From Closterium sp. NIES-65 (taxonomy: Eukaryota; Streptophyta; Zygnematophyceae; Desmidiales; Closteriaceae), in NCBI GenBank assembly GCA_948144175.1, contig CANXME010002654.1:1178001-1242000 (forward strand): a DNA stretch of 64,000 nucleotides, read 5' to 3'. The translations under genes were made by a program, and so were the position numbers. Positions 39,120 through 50,669 of the stretch are shown one piece after another. The notes under the pieces were generated by a model. The model was not told the DNA's origin. It saw only the letters and a program-made list of their open reading frames with translations, and did no database searches. The number at the start of each line of letters is the position of its first letter. The first letter of the stretch is position 1.

Positions 39120-41300
39120 TTGCGGAGCCAGATGCAGCCCCAGCGACGCCTGCGTGAGTCCCTCACGCCCCAGCAGCTGCGTGAGTGGTACGCTGGTTGG
39201 GGCTGTAGGGGTGGCGACGCTACTCCTACTTCCACTCCTGCTGCTTCTACTCGTGGTGGCGGCCAGATGCAGCTCCCGCGACCCTCTCGCGTGTCTCTCA
39301 CGCCTCGCCAGCATCGTGAGTGGTACGCTCAGAGTGGAGGGTCTCTCAGTGCTGTTCGCTGCTCTTACGTAATTCGCACTGGTACTCGGACTGGTCAGCC
39401 TTGTGGGACACGTAGTCATACACAGTCCCGCTGCTTCGCCCGTCTGAGCGACGCCTGGCGTACCGTGTTTGGCGACGAGGCTGAGCTTCCCGACTGGGTG
39501 GAGTTGCTTAGGCAGAGGGTCGATATATATGCTCTTGACTATGATGATATTCTCACTGCCATGTATGCATTGCCTACTAGTGCTGACCGTGCCGGTCACC
39601 TGTGCGTCCCGCCTGACACCGGTATAGGACCTGCTGCTCTAGCTACTGGTGAGGCTGCTGCTCTGGGTGCTAGTGAGTCTCCTGCTCCAGGTACAGGTGC
39701 GGCTGCTGCTCTAGGTGCTAGTGAGTCTGCTTCCTCAGGTGCGGGTGAGGCTGCGCTCTCAGGTACCGCGTTGGCTTCGGCCTCCCTCACCTTTACACTT
39801 GACTCTGGGGCTTCTCGCTCCTTCTTTCGGGACCGCACCACACTCACGCCGCTTGGTCGGCCGGTTGCTGTTTCCCTGGCTGACCCCTCTGGGGGTCCTG
39901 TCCTCGCTCACTTCTCCACTGTCCTCCCGTGTCCGGCTGCCCCCTCGGGCACCCTGTCTGGCCTGTACCTCCCCTCGTTCTCGACGAACTTGGTGAGTGG
40001 TGCAGACCTACAGGATGCGGGGGTTCACCAGTTCACTCCTGCGAGTCAGCGGGTGACCCACTGCACGGACGCACGCACAGGCCGGCACCTGGCCACGTTC
40101 TCGCGTCGGCCGGGGTCGAGCCTCTACACCCTGACCACTGAGTCTCCTCCTGTCCCCGCGTCCGGTCAGGTAGCAGCGTCGGGTCAGGTGTTTGCTGCTG
40201 CGTCCGGGTCTGGTCCTGAGTCTGCCCCCTGTTTGTGTCGCCTCCTGTCTCACGAGACTCTTCTGTGGCACCACCGTCTAGGCCACCCCTCCTTGCCCCG
40301 TCTTCGGGGCATGGCTTCCCGTGTCCTTGTCTCTGGTCTTCCCCAGTCTCTCCCTCCCCTTCCTTCGGGACTAGGACCTTCCTGTGTCCCCTGTGTCGAG
40401 GGGCGCCTCAGGGCTGCTCCTCACTCCTCCCAGTTTCCCCCGACAGAGGCTCCTCTGCAGACGCTTCACATGGACGTGTGGGGCCCGGCCCCCGTCCGTG
40501 GGCAGGGTCACGAGCGCTACTTCCTGTTGGTGGTTGACGACTACTCGCGTTACACCTCAGTCTTCCCCTTGCGCACCAAGGGTGCTGTCACTGAGGTACT
40601 GATCGACTGGATCCGCGAGGCTCGTCTCCAGCTCAGGAGGAGCTTCGGCTCGGACTTTCCTGTTCTGCGTCTGCACTCTGACCGATGTGGGGAGTTCTCC
40701 TCTCGCCTTCTGCGAGACTACTGTCGTGCACAGGGGATCCGCCAGACCTTTACGCTTCCGGACTCTCCACAGCAAAATGGGATTGCTGAGCGCCGCATTG
40801 GCATGGTCATGGATGTCGCTCGTACGTCCATGGTGCATGCGGCTGCCCCCCATTTTCTGTGGCCGTTTGCGGTTCGGTACGCGGCGCATCAGCTCAACCT
40901 TCACCCCAGGGTCTCTCGGCCCGCGATGTCCCCAGTGTTACTGTGGACGGGGAAGGTCGGCGATGCGTCTGCGTTCCGTGTCTGGGGATCTCGGGCGTTT
41001 GTCCGCGACTTGTCTGCGGACAAGCTGTCCCCCCGTGCTGCTCCCTGTGTCTTCCTTGGCTTCCCCCCTGACGCTCCAGGGTGGCAGTTCTACCACCCCT
41101 CCTCTCGTCGTGTTCTGTCCTCCCAGGACGTCACGTTCGACGAGTCAGTCCCCTTCTACCGCCTCTTCCCCTACCGTACTCCTTCCCTCCCCCCCCCACC
41201 AGACTTCCTGGTACCAGTTCCCCCCCCGGTAGACCCCCTCCCCCCTCAGGTTCCTGCCCCTTCAGGTGTGTCCCAGGTAGACACGGTCGAGCCAGTCGAG
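39120..41300 (+). pseudogene. copia-A4 nucleocapsid, protease and integrase part
   Basis: Two copies of the LREW-type peptide (LTPQQLREWYA and LTPRQHREWYA) precede a Cys/His cluster of form CX13CX4HX4C. They are followed by LDSGASRSFFRD (protease), LLWHHRLGHPSLPRLRGMAS (pre-integrase), LHMDVWGPAPVRG and PQQNGIAERRIG (integrase). The element as a whole is a fossil. Confidence 0.85.
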
Positions 41301-41319
41301 GTTGCTGCTGAGTCTGGTC

Positions 41320-41850
41320 CTGCTGCGGGTGCTGAGCCTGGGGGTGCTGAGCCTGGGGGTGCGAGGCCGGGGGGTGCTGAGTCTGGGGTTGCTGAGCCGG
41401 GGGGTGCTGAGCCGGAGGGTGCTACGTCAGGAGCTGCTGAGCCTGGGGGTGCTGGGCCTGGAGGTGCAGAGCCTGCGCTTGCTGGACCTGGGGGCTCTCC
41501 GGTTCTTCCGTCTCGGCGGGAGCCGCTCTCTCCACAGGAGCTGCGCGAGTGGTTTGCTCGCCGCTGGAGGCGTGCTGCTGGAGCTGGAGCTTCTTCGCCT
41601 GCTGAGGGTGCTGCCGGTCCCGAAGCTGCTGGGCCTGCGAGTCCTACTGGAGCTGGAGCTACTGAGTCTGGGGGTGCTGAGTCTGGAGCTGCTGAGCCTG
41701 GAGGTGCTGAGTCTGGAGCTACTGAGCCTGGGGGTGCTACGTCTGGAGCTGCTGTGCCTGGGGGTGCTGAGTCTGGAGCTGCTGAGCCTGGGGTTTCTCC
41801 TGCTGCTGCGTCTCGCCGGGAGCCCCTCTCTCCACAGGAGCTGCGCGAGT
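41320..41850 (+). repeat. copia-A4 coding minisatellite, two blocks
   Basis: 15 bp units (cctgggggtgctgag and gagctgctgagtctg variants) at 41320-41490 and 41650-41810. Each block is followed by the same SPQELREWFARRWR segment, so the array and its flank have been duplicated as a larger unit. Confidence 0.82.
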
Positions 41851-42699
41851 GGTTTGCTCGCCGCTGGAGGAGTGCTGCTGGAGCAGGAGCTTCGTCGACC
41901 GTCGAGGGTGCTGGTGCTGCCGGTCCCTGGAGCTGCTGGGCCTGCGGGTCCTACTGGAGCTGGAGCTGCTGAGGGTGTTGGTGCTGAGACTACTGCTGTC
42001 TGTCCTGGCGGTGGTTCTGCTGCTGGTGCTGCTGGAGGTCCTGCCGCTGGAGGTGTTGGTGGCGCTGGTGCTGTCGCTGAGGGTGCTGGTGCTGTCCCTG
42101 CTGAGTCTGGAGCTGCCGCGCGGCCTCGGCCGTACTTCGTTCCGCTCCTACAGCAGGTTCTTGGTCTTTCTCCTTCGGTAGAGTGTCCACAGCCTGTCCA
42201 CTCGCAGTCACTGTTGGAGCCTTCCTCTCCTCTGCCTGCTCCCTCTCCTTACACTGGTCCTACTGGAGGTCTTGCTGAGCGTCGTGAGCCTGCGTCTCGT
42301 CCCGCGTCGCCGGTTCGTGCTGCTCGCGCTAGTGGTCGCGGTTCGCGTCAGCGTCCTCCTCCTGTCCCTGGCACGCACCGGATGTCTCTGCGTCCGTCCA
42401 CTGCTCCTCTGCGTGCCCCTTTGCCACTGTCCTCTCTTCCTGCGCTTGCCGACCCTGAGTCGGACTCTCTTCGCGCTGCCAGTCCTACTGTCACGCGTCT
42501 GCTTGCTACTGTCGTCACTGACCCCTCTTTTGAGTCCACTGCTGCGTCTGCTCTAGTCGCTGAGCTCGTTGACTTTGCTGCTCGCTGTCGCCTCGACTAC
42601 GCTGCTAGTCTTGTTGCTGAGTCTGCGTCTGTCTGTCCTCCGTCCGTCGGGGGTGAGTGTGCTCTTGGCACGGACGTCCTAGAGGACAGGCAGGAGGAG

Positions 42700-44358
42700 T
42701 TACAGTGTCTAGCGGCTGCTTCACCTCATCTCGCGTCTGTACTGCTTGCCCCTGAGGGAGACCCGGATGCACTAGACATCCCGACTCCGCGTTCTTACGC
42801 GGAGGCCGTAGAGGGTCCCTACTCCTCTCAGTGGCAGGCAGCTATGGATGCAGAGATGGCTTCCTGGAAGTCCACAGGCACCTACGTTGACGCGGTTCCC
42901 CCTCCTGGGGCGAACATCGTCAGTGGCATGTGGATCTTCAGGGTGAAGTGGCCGCCGGGCTCTCCACCTGTCTTCAAGGCACGGTACGTTGCTCGTGGCT
43001 TCAGTCAGCGGCAGGGAGTTGACTACTTTCAGACCTTCTCTCCCACCCCGAAGATGACCACTCTTCGGGTGCTGCTGCACATAGCCGCTCAGCGCGACTA
43101 CGAGCTTCACTCTCTCGACTTCAGCACTGCGTTCCTGCAGGGTAGCCTGCACGAGGAGATCTGGCTGCGCCGTCCACCTGGCTTCACTGGGACTTTCCCT
43201 CCTGGCACCCAGTGGAGCCTCCGACGGCCAGTCTACGGTCTCCGCCAGGCACCGCGTGAGTGGCACGACACACTGAGGACTACGCTTGCGGCTCTTGGGT
43301 TTGCTCCTTCTACTGCTGACCCGTCGCTGTTTCTGCGCACCGACACTTCACTGCCGCCGTTCTACATCCTCGTGTACGTCGACGACTTGGTCTTTGCCAC
43401 AGCGGACACTGCTGGACTCGCCTACGTGAAGTCCGAACTGCTGAAGAGACACACGTGCACAGACCTGGGTGAACTGCGCAGCTACCTTGGCTTGCAGATC
43501 ACTCGGGACAGAGCACGCCGCACCATTACCTTGACTCAGTCACACATGGTGCAGCAGGTCCTTCAGCGCTTTGGCTTCACGTACTCCTCGCCTCAGGCCA
43601 CTCCTCTGCCTACTCGCCACTCACTCTCATCTCTGCCTTCGGATGAGTCCGTAGAGTCGAGTGGTCCGTATGCAGAGCTTGTTGGCTGCCTCATGTACCT
43701 GATGACCTGCACACGACCTGACCTTGCATACCCTCTGAGCATTCTTGCACGCTATGTTGCTCCTGGGAGACACCGACCAGAGCACATGGCTGCAGCGAAG
43801 AGGGTATTGCGCTACCTGTGCAGTACGTCGGGCATGGGGCTAGTGCTTGGAGGGCGGAGTCCAGTGGTCCTTACCGGCCACGCGGACGCTTCTTGGGCTG
43901 ACGACCAGGCTACGCAGCGGTCGTCACAGGGTTACACCTTCAGCCTTGGTTCCGGCTCTGTCTCGTGGCGATCTACTCGCTCGTCTTCGGTTCTGGGCTC
44001 CAGTTGTGAGGCTGAGATCTACGCCGGGGCCATGGCTGCACAGGAGCTTCGCTGGCTCACCTACCTGCTGACTGACCTTGGAGAGCCACCTCGTTCTCCT
44101 CCAGTGCTGTACGTAGACAACAAGGCCATGCTGGCCTTGTGTCGAGAGCAGCGCTTGGAGCACAGAACGAAGCACATTGCTCTCCGCTACTTCCTTGCTC
44201 GTGAGCTGCAGCAGCGTGGTCAGCTGCGACTTGCGTACGTGGCCTCTGAGGCCAACACTGCTGATGTGTTCACCAAGGCACTCGCGCCTTGTGACCATCA
44301 GCGCTTTTGCACCCAGCTGGGTCTTGTGCCTGTCTTGCCTCACTTGCTCTCCTCTTGA
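42700..44358 (+). pseudogene. copia-A4 reverse transcriptase and RNase H
   Basis: All RT blocks of the family are present, including SLDFSTAFLQGSLHEEIWLR, VYGLRQAPREW and YVDDLVFA, then RNase H through ANTADVFTKALAPCDHQRF to LPHLLSS. This part is open throughout. Confidence 0.9.
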
Positions 44359-44564
44359 CTTCACTTGTACTGTGACATATATATATACCTGCTCTTGCTT
44401 GTCTAGTTTTATATATATGTCTGTACTCCTGCATGTGAACTGGCCTCTGGCCCTGCTCTTGTGCTCGGACTGTGTGGTGACTTTGTGATCCACCCTGAGC
44501 TTGCTTTGCTTTGCTTGACTGGTCTTGTGACCCCTTGTTCTCCCCCACTTTGCCTATGGGGGTG

Positions 44565-44696
44565 TGTCAAACATTATATATGTTCTGCTTGTGTAGGGTA
44601 CAGTGGGTTAGCCTATAGGGGGTACACAATTCTAGGGTTTCCTACTTGTACTCATTTCACTGCTAGTTCATTCATTCCTGTTCGCTTATTCTCACA
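44565..44696 (+). repeat. copia-A4 3' LTR
   Basis: It follows the purine tract tatgggggtg and differs from the 5' LTR at two positions. Confidence 0.92.
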
Positions 44697-45395
44697 GTAC
44701 TCGCCTCGTTTCAGTTTGCCTTGTTCTGGTAACAAGGTGTGGCGGTGATCATGCAAATTTCCCTCTCCACTGCCTCCCGACCCCCCTTGTGGAACGAGCC
44801 TATCTTGCCGGGACAAGGCTCACAACATTAGCCCTCAAAAACCTTGTGAAAACCCACCCTTCTCTTCCGAAATATCCACTCTGCCCCCCCTCCTACCCCA
44901 CCTGGAAACCCACACATCCTGCCCTCCTCTACCACCTTGACTAGCCAAGCAAGTCATCGTGACAATCAAATTCTCCTGAGAAGCCGTGCAAGGGTCCAGC
45001 TGCAGGGAGCTTTTACTTGCAAGTAGGTTTACCTCTCCCGTTGAATAGAAATGAATACTTGTTTATTTGTCAAAGGATACTTGCCTCGCCTTGGTCGAGT
45101 GATTGAATGAGGCGAGGCCTCAATCTCGACCACTTTGTATAATCAAGCTCAGGCAATTGTTTACTCACTGTTCACCCATATCTACTGATTTCAAATGTTG
45201 CTCCCTCCTCCTTGTTATCTTATGCGTCTCCCTGTTTACCTCCATGCCTTCACCATCACCTGATTCGATATAACATAGTGCCATGCCATCAACTTCGGGC
45301 ATTCTGCTGTAAGGAAGGAAGTCGGCTGAGACAGTAAGGTACGAGAACATACCCTTCCTATACAGGCAACTTCTCCACCAAGGCTAATGGCCACA

Positions 45396-45420
45396 CCCCC
45401 CCTCCCCCTCCCTCCCCCCC
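45396..45420 (+). other. C-rich tract, four C-runs (G-quadruplex-capable on minus)
   Basis: C-runs of 7, 5, 3 and 8 separated by single T residues. The minus strand therefore carries four G-runs with one-base loops. Confidence 0.7.
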
Positions 45421-45861
45421 ACCGGTTACAGACTCGCTAAACCAAAACTCCGTATACTCCTGGTTAGATGAACTCCTTAAAACGTAGTGCAACTTGCAAA
45501 ACCATTCAATTGAAGGTGAGTTCCGGCGACGAATAAATCTGGGTCTTGCTGTTGCAAGTCGAGAGAACCTTTTGTAATGATCGCTACCATCTTTCCTCTA
45601 AACTTTCTTCTTACATTTGTACACACATTGTTGGAAATTTGTGTGCGTTTTCTATGCCCATACCTAAACCAGCTGTGGTTGCACTTCCCACTCTAAACCC
45701 GAGTTAAGTCATTCTTCATATTTAAGCACTTCCTATCCATTCTTTGATTCTCGGCATCACTCCTTATTGATTGCGCATGTCCTCTTGTCTTTTATGTCCA
45801 TGTACCATTCGACCACCACAAATCATCCGCCTAGTTTTTCTCCCCTGTACCCACGAATCTC

Positions 45862-46215
45862 CTGGGGCAAATCAGCTGATTTTGATAGGAGACTATTATC
45901 ACTCCCCTCTCAAATTCACACCATTTCATTAAGGTTTGCTATGGTGTTTATGGTCTCTTCTGCAGGGGAATGCAGATTCCTGTGCAAAATTGCCAGGAAT
46001 CAGGTTTCAAGTCAAACCACCAACCTCTCCTTGGGAAAATGATCTGATTTTGATAGGGGACTCTCATCAAACCTATTCCAGATCCCCTTATGATAATTCA
46101 CCTCATTTGCCCAAGGTTTGCTATGGCTTTCGTACCTTGTTCTGCAGTAGTCTGCAGATTTCTGTACAGAATTGCCTGGAATCAGATTTCAAGTGAAATC
46201 ACCAACCTCATCCTT
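45862..46215 (+). repeat. Diverged tandem duplication, about 165-175 bp unit
   Basis: Both units start near ctgattttgatagg and share aaggtttgctatgg, ttctgcag, gcagatt, tttcaagt and caccaacctc. They are clearly diverged, so the duplication is old. No coding sense is seen. Confidence 0.6.
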
Positions 46216-46867
46216 GTTGACAGCTATATGGGAACTAGAGGCTCTTAGCACACCTTTAAATCATACTAGGTAGTCTCCACGGGGTCACCTCCAAGGGTCC
46301 TTGGGTGCCTGGTAGAACCAGCCCCTATTCAAGGGTCCGGACTTGTTGAGGGACTTTTCAAGCGTGAATGCAATCGTGTGCACTAGAGCACTCCCAAGCA
46401 CAATTGCGGAAGCGATAACGACTGATTGGCTCGTATGCAGAAATTTCTCCTCGCGTCAATATGCTGATAGAGGAAAATATTCACTTGAGAGGGTTGATTA
46501 CAATCAAACGCAAGCACACATTTATAGAACCACTAATGGACGAGCAAAGGAAATCACAAGGCAAACATTAAACAATTATCAAACTGGAATAAATGACTTC
46601 ACCATGCTGTCTTGGTAAAACGGTTGTCAAACTTAACAGCTGCATTCGGTTTGATCCGCTTCATTAGAATAACTAACTTCGAGTTGTACTTGATCCAATC
46701 GCCCCCCCCTGCTAACTCCCCTCACGAGCACTCATGAATTCCCGTTAACATTCATGAAGCCTCGTGTGGGAAAACCGTTTTCCGTTGCAAAACGGAATTT
46801 ACCGTTTTGTATCTGAAACGAATTTGTCCCGCTAGGCGCGCGACTTTCCAGCGAAGTACAGTTATTC

Positions 46868-47045
46868 AACTGAGCCTGGGGGTGCTGGACCTGGGGGTGC
46901 GGAGTCTGGGGGTGCTGAGCCTGGGGGTGCTGAGCTTGGGGGTGCTACGCCTGGGGTTGCTGAGCCTGGAGGTGCTACGCCTGGGGGTGCTGAGCCTGGA
47001 GGTGCTACGCCCGGGGGTGCTGAGAGTGGAGGTGCTCCGCCTGGA
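46868..47045 (+). repeat. copia-A5 coding minisatellite
   Basis: About 11 units of cctgggggtgctgag-type 15-mers, cut at the left by the element's 5' end. Confidence 0.8.
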
Positions 47046-48014
47046 GGTTCTCCGGGTGCTTCTTCTCGCCGGGAGCCACTCTCTCCACAGGAGCTGCGCG
47101 AGTGGTTTGCCCGGCGCTGGCGCCGTACTGCTGGTGCGGGAGGTTCTTCGGCTGCTGAGGGTGCTGCGGTCGCGGGTCCCGGAGGTGCTCGTACTGGGAG
47201 TACTGGAGCTACTGGGCCTACGGGTTTGACTGGAGCTGGTGCTGCTGAGGGTGTTGGCGCTGAGACTACCGCTGGCGGTCCTACTGGGGGTGCTCCTGTT
47301 GCTGCTGGAGGTGCTGCTGGAGCGGGTACTCCTGCTGAGGGTACTGGTGCTGTCCCTGCTGCTTCTGGCGTCGTCACGCGGCCTTGACCGTACTTTGTTC
47401 CACTCCTGCAGCAGGTTCTTGGTCTTCCTTCTACTGGTCCTCCTCCTCCCTTAGAGTGTCCAGAGCCTGTCCCGTCACAGTCACAGCTACAGCCTGCCTC
47501 CCCTCTGCCTGCTCCTTCTCCCTACGCTGGTCCTACTGGAGGTCTTACTGAGCGTCGTGAGCCTGCGTCTCGTCCTGCGTCGCCTGTTAGAGCTGCTCGC
47601 GCTAGTGGTCGCGGTTCGCGCCAGCGTCCTCCTCCTGTCCCTGGCACGCACCGGATGTCTCTGCGTCCGTCTACTGCTCCTCTGCGTGCCCCTTTGCCTT
47701 CCCCTCCTTAGTCCTCTCTTCCTGCACTTGCCGACCATAAGTCGGACTCTCTTCGTGCTGCCAGTCCTACTGTCACGCGTCTCCTTGCTACTGTTGTCAC
47801 TGACCCTTCTTTCGAGTCTACTGCTGCGTCTGCTCTCGTTACTGAGCTCGTCGACTTTGCTGCTCGCTGTCGCTTAGACTACGCTGCTAGTCTTGTCGCT
47901 GAGTCTGAGTCTGTCTGTCCTCCGTCCATCGGGGGTGAGAGTGCCCTTGGCACGGACGTCCTTGAGGACAGGCAGGAGGAGTTCAAGTAACTGGCAGCTG
48001 CTTCACCTCATCTC

Positions 48015-49640
48015 GTGTCCGTACTGCTTACCCCTGAGGGAGACCCGGATGCACTTGACATCCCGACTCCGCGCTCTTACGCAGAGGCGATAGAGGGTCC
48101 CTACTCCTCTCAGTGGCAGGCAGCTATGGATGCAGAGATGGCTTCTTGGAAGTCCACAGGCACCTACGTTGACGCTGTCCCCCCTCCTGGGGCGAACATC
48201 GTCAGTGGCATGTGGATCTTCAGGGTGAAGCGGCCGCCGGGCTCTCCGCCTGTCTTCAAGGCGCGTTACGTGGCTCGTGGCTTGATTCAGCGGCAGGGAG
48301 TCGACTACTCTCAGACCTTCTCCCCCACCCCGAAGATGACCACTCTTCGGGTACTGCTGCACGTTGCTGCTCACCGTGACTACGAGCTGCACTCTCTTGA
48401 CTTCAGCACAGCTTTCTTGCAGGGCAGCCTGCACGAGGAAATCTGGCTGCGTCACCCACCTGGCTTCACTGGGTCTTTCCCTCCTGGAACCCAGTGGAGT
48501 CTCCGGCGTCTAGTCTACGGTCTCCGCCAGGCGCCACGTGACTGGCACGACACATTGAGGACTACGCTTGCGGCTCTTGGGTTTGCTCCTTCTACTGCCG
48601 ACCCGTCGCTGTTTCTGCGCACCGACACCTCTCTGACGCCGTTCTACATCCACGTGTACGTCGACGACTTGGTCTTTGCCACAGCTGACACTGCTGGACT
48701 CGCCTACGTGAAGTCCGAGCTGCAGAAGAGACACACGTGCACTGACCTGGGTGAACTGCGCCGCTACCTTGGCTTGCAGATCACCCGGGACAGAGCACGC
48801 CGCACCATTACCCTGACTCAGTCACACATGGTGCAGCAGGTCCTTCAGCGCTTCGGCTTCACGTACTCCTCGCCTCAGGCCACTCCTCTGCCTACTCGCC
48901 ACTCGCTCTCAGCTCTGCCTTCGGATGAGTCCGTAGAGTCGAGTGGCCCGTACCCAGAGCTTGTTGGCTGCCTCATGTACCTGATGACCTGCACACGACC
49001 TGACCTTGCATACCCTCTTAGCATTCTCGCACGCTATGTTGCTCCTGGGAGACACCGACCAGAGCACATGGCTGCAGCGAAGAGGGTGTTGCGCTACCTG
49101 TGCAGTACGTCGGGCATGGGGCTAGTGCTTGGAGGGCGGAGTCCAGTGGTCCTCACTGGGCACGCGGACGCTTATTGGGCTGACGACCAGGCTACGCAGC
49201 GGTCGTCACAGGGTTACACCTTCAGCCTTGGTTCCGGCTCTGTTTCGTGGCGGGCTACTCGCTCGTCTTCTGTTCTTGGCTCCAGTTGTGAGGCTGAGAT
49301 CTACGCCGGGGCCATGGCTGCACAGGAGCTTCGCTGGCTCACCTACCTGCTCACCGACCTTGGAGAGCCGCCTCGTTCTCCTCCAGTCCTGTACGTAGAC
49401 AACAAGGCCATGCTGGCCTTGTGTCGAGAGCAGCGACTGGAGCACAGAACAAAGCACATTGCTCTCCGCTACTTCCTTGCTCGTGAGCTACAGCAGCGTG
49501 GACAGTTGCGGCTTGCGTACGTGGCCTCTGAGGCCAACACTGCTGATGTCTTCACCAAGGCACTTCTGCCTTGTGATCATCAGCGCTTCTGCACTCAGAT
49601 GGGTCTTGTGCCCGTCTTGCCTCACTTGCTCTCCTCTTGA
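48015..49640 (+). pseudogene. copia-A5 reverse transcriptase and RNase H
   Basis: RT and RNase H of the copia-A family, with SLDFSTAFLQGSLHEEIWLR, YVDDLVFATADTAGL, GYTFSLGSGSVSW and ANTADVFTKALLPCDHQRF. This part is open, but the element is a truncated fossil. Confidence 0.88.
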
Positions 49641-49852
49641 CCTTGCTTGTACTCTCACATATATATATACCTGCTCTTGCTTGTCTAGCCTTATATATAT
49701 GTGTGTACTCTTGCATGTGAACTGGCCGTGTGGCCTTGACCCTGTGCTCGGACTGTGTGGTGACTTTGTGATCCACCCTGAGCTTGCTTTGCTTTGCTTT
49801 ACCTGACTGGTCTTGTGACCCCTTGTTCTCCCCCACTTTGCCTATGGGGGTG

Positions 49853-49985
49853 TGTCAGAGTGCTATATAGCTTATACATTTGTGTAGGCTATAGTGGGGC
49901 ATCCCATAGGGGGTACAACCCAATTAGGGTTAGTACTTGTACTCACTCATTTCATAGTTGATCCATTCTCGTTCTAATTTTCTCA
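49853..49985 (+). repeat. copia-A5 3' LTR (133 bp)
   Basis: TGTCAGAGTGC...AATTTTCTCA after the purine tract. It is most similar to the copia-A2 LTR (ATCCCATAGGGGGTACAACCC). Confidence 0.88.
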
Positions 49986-49990
49986 GTACA

Positions 49991-50669
49991 TAATGCAAAG
50001 CAACAATGGACTACATCAGATGCTAGCAAGCGTGCAGGCCGACTGCCAGCGTAGCACGATCGACCGCAACCGCGCTCCAGTAGTGCAATGTCGCGGTCTG
50101 TCAACGCTGCAAGTCGACGGTGTGACACCGCTGCAGCAAGGCGGCTGCACAGTGTTGCACATGCAAGACAACAGCGCACCTGCTTCGCAAGTGCTCACAG
50201 ATGGTTTGCGTGCTGTGCCTCGTCACGTTCACGGCACATACGCCAAGCTGACCATATGCCCACGACTGCACCTGATTCTCCACGTGGACCTCGAGATACC
50301 ACACCGAGGTCGGTTTCGCACGAACCTCCTGGGTGACTCTCGCGCACCCCGCAGTGCCCGTCGCCCTGGAAACTAGGTAGGCCAGGCAACCAGATTGACG
50401 TCACCAAGTCGGTGTCCTCCCAAGTCAGCGTCCAGAGACTCAGGTAGGCATCGAGGCGCCCTGGTTGGCTTCCAGATGCCCAGGACGCAGTCCAGACGCC
50501 CAGGACGCTGTCCAGACCCCCAGGTCGGCGTCCAGGTGCCAAGATGACGTCCAGACGCCCAGGACGCCGTCACCCACTGCAGCAGGTCGGCTGCGCTCCC
50601 CGCACACCCGACAACGAAGTCAGCTTCGCCCAAGCGAGGACAGGGCCAGCAACGCAACTCCCGTTGACA
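49991..50669 (-). repeat. copia-B2 3' LTR
   Basis: On the minus strand it begins TGTCAACGGGAG after the purine tract. A tandem array of ccagacgcccaggacg-type units (about 50440-50575) lies where copia-B1 and B3 have GTCGAC arrays. 49991-50330 aligns with 54960-55300 of copia-B3. Confidence 0.75.

Larger units (their letters stand above)
37803..44696 (+). mobile_element. copia-A4, young but broken Ty1/copia element
   Basis: LTRs of 132 bp (37803-37934 and 44565-44696) differ at two positions (1.5%). The flanking duplication gtact is perfect (37798-37802 and 44697-44701). The primer site TGGTATAGAGCGGGTCC starts at 37935. Parts: GC-rich repeat leader (about 38.04-38.98 kb), a nucleocapsid-like Cys/His region (about 39.35-39.45 kb), protease (about 39.8 kb), integrase (about 40.2-41.0 kb), a long Pro-Gly-Gly-Ala-Glu/Ser repeat linker (41.3-41.85 kb), and RT with RNase H (42.7-44.36 kb). 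It is broken, with about two breaks. Protein parts are nearly the same as in copia-A3. Confidence 0.93.
44702..46855. other. Unassigned AT-richer island
   Basis: About 2.1 kb without a retroelement coding motif, with balanced composition and only short open frames. It holds a C-rich tract (45396-45420) and a diverged tandem duplication (45862-46215), listed separately. 46216-46855 has the texture of a worn LTR (terminal-type TGTTGACA at 46227, gcggaagcg) but I could not pair it. It may be host sequence. Confidence 0.5.
46861..49985 (+). mobile_element. copia-A5, 5'-truncated Ty1/copia element
   Basis: It starts within the Pro-Gly-Gly-Ala-Glu minisatellite (about 46868) and runs through the pol linker, RT (48.0-49.1 kb), RNase H (to 49640), purine tract and 3' LTR (49853-49985). 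gtaca occurs just left (46856-46860) and just right (49986-49990), consistent with a target duplication. Coding parts are most alike to copia-A2. Broken; about three or four breaks besides the missing 5' half. Confidence 0.85.

Noticed and set aside
46216-46855. A possible solo LTR
   Set aside because: It has LTR-like texture, but I found no partner, no clear ends and no flanking duplication, so it is left unassigned.
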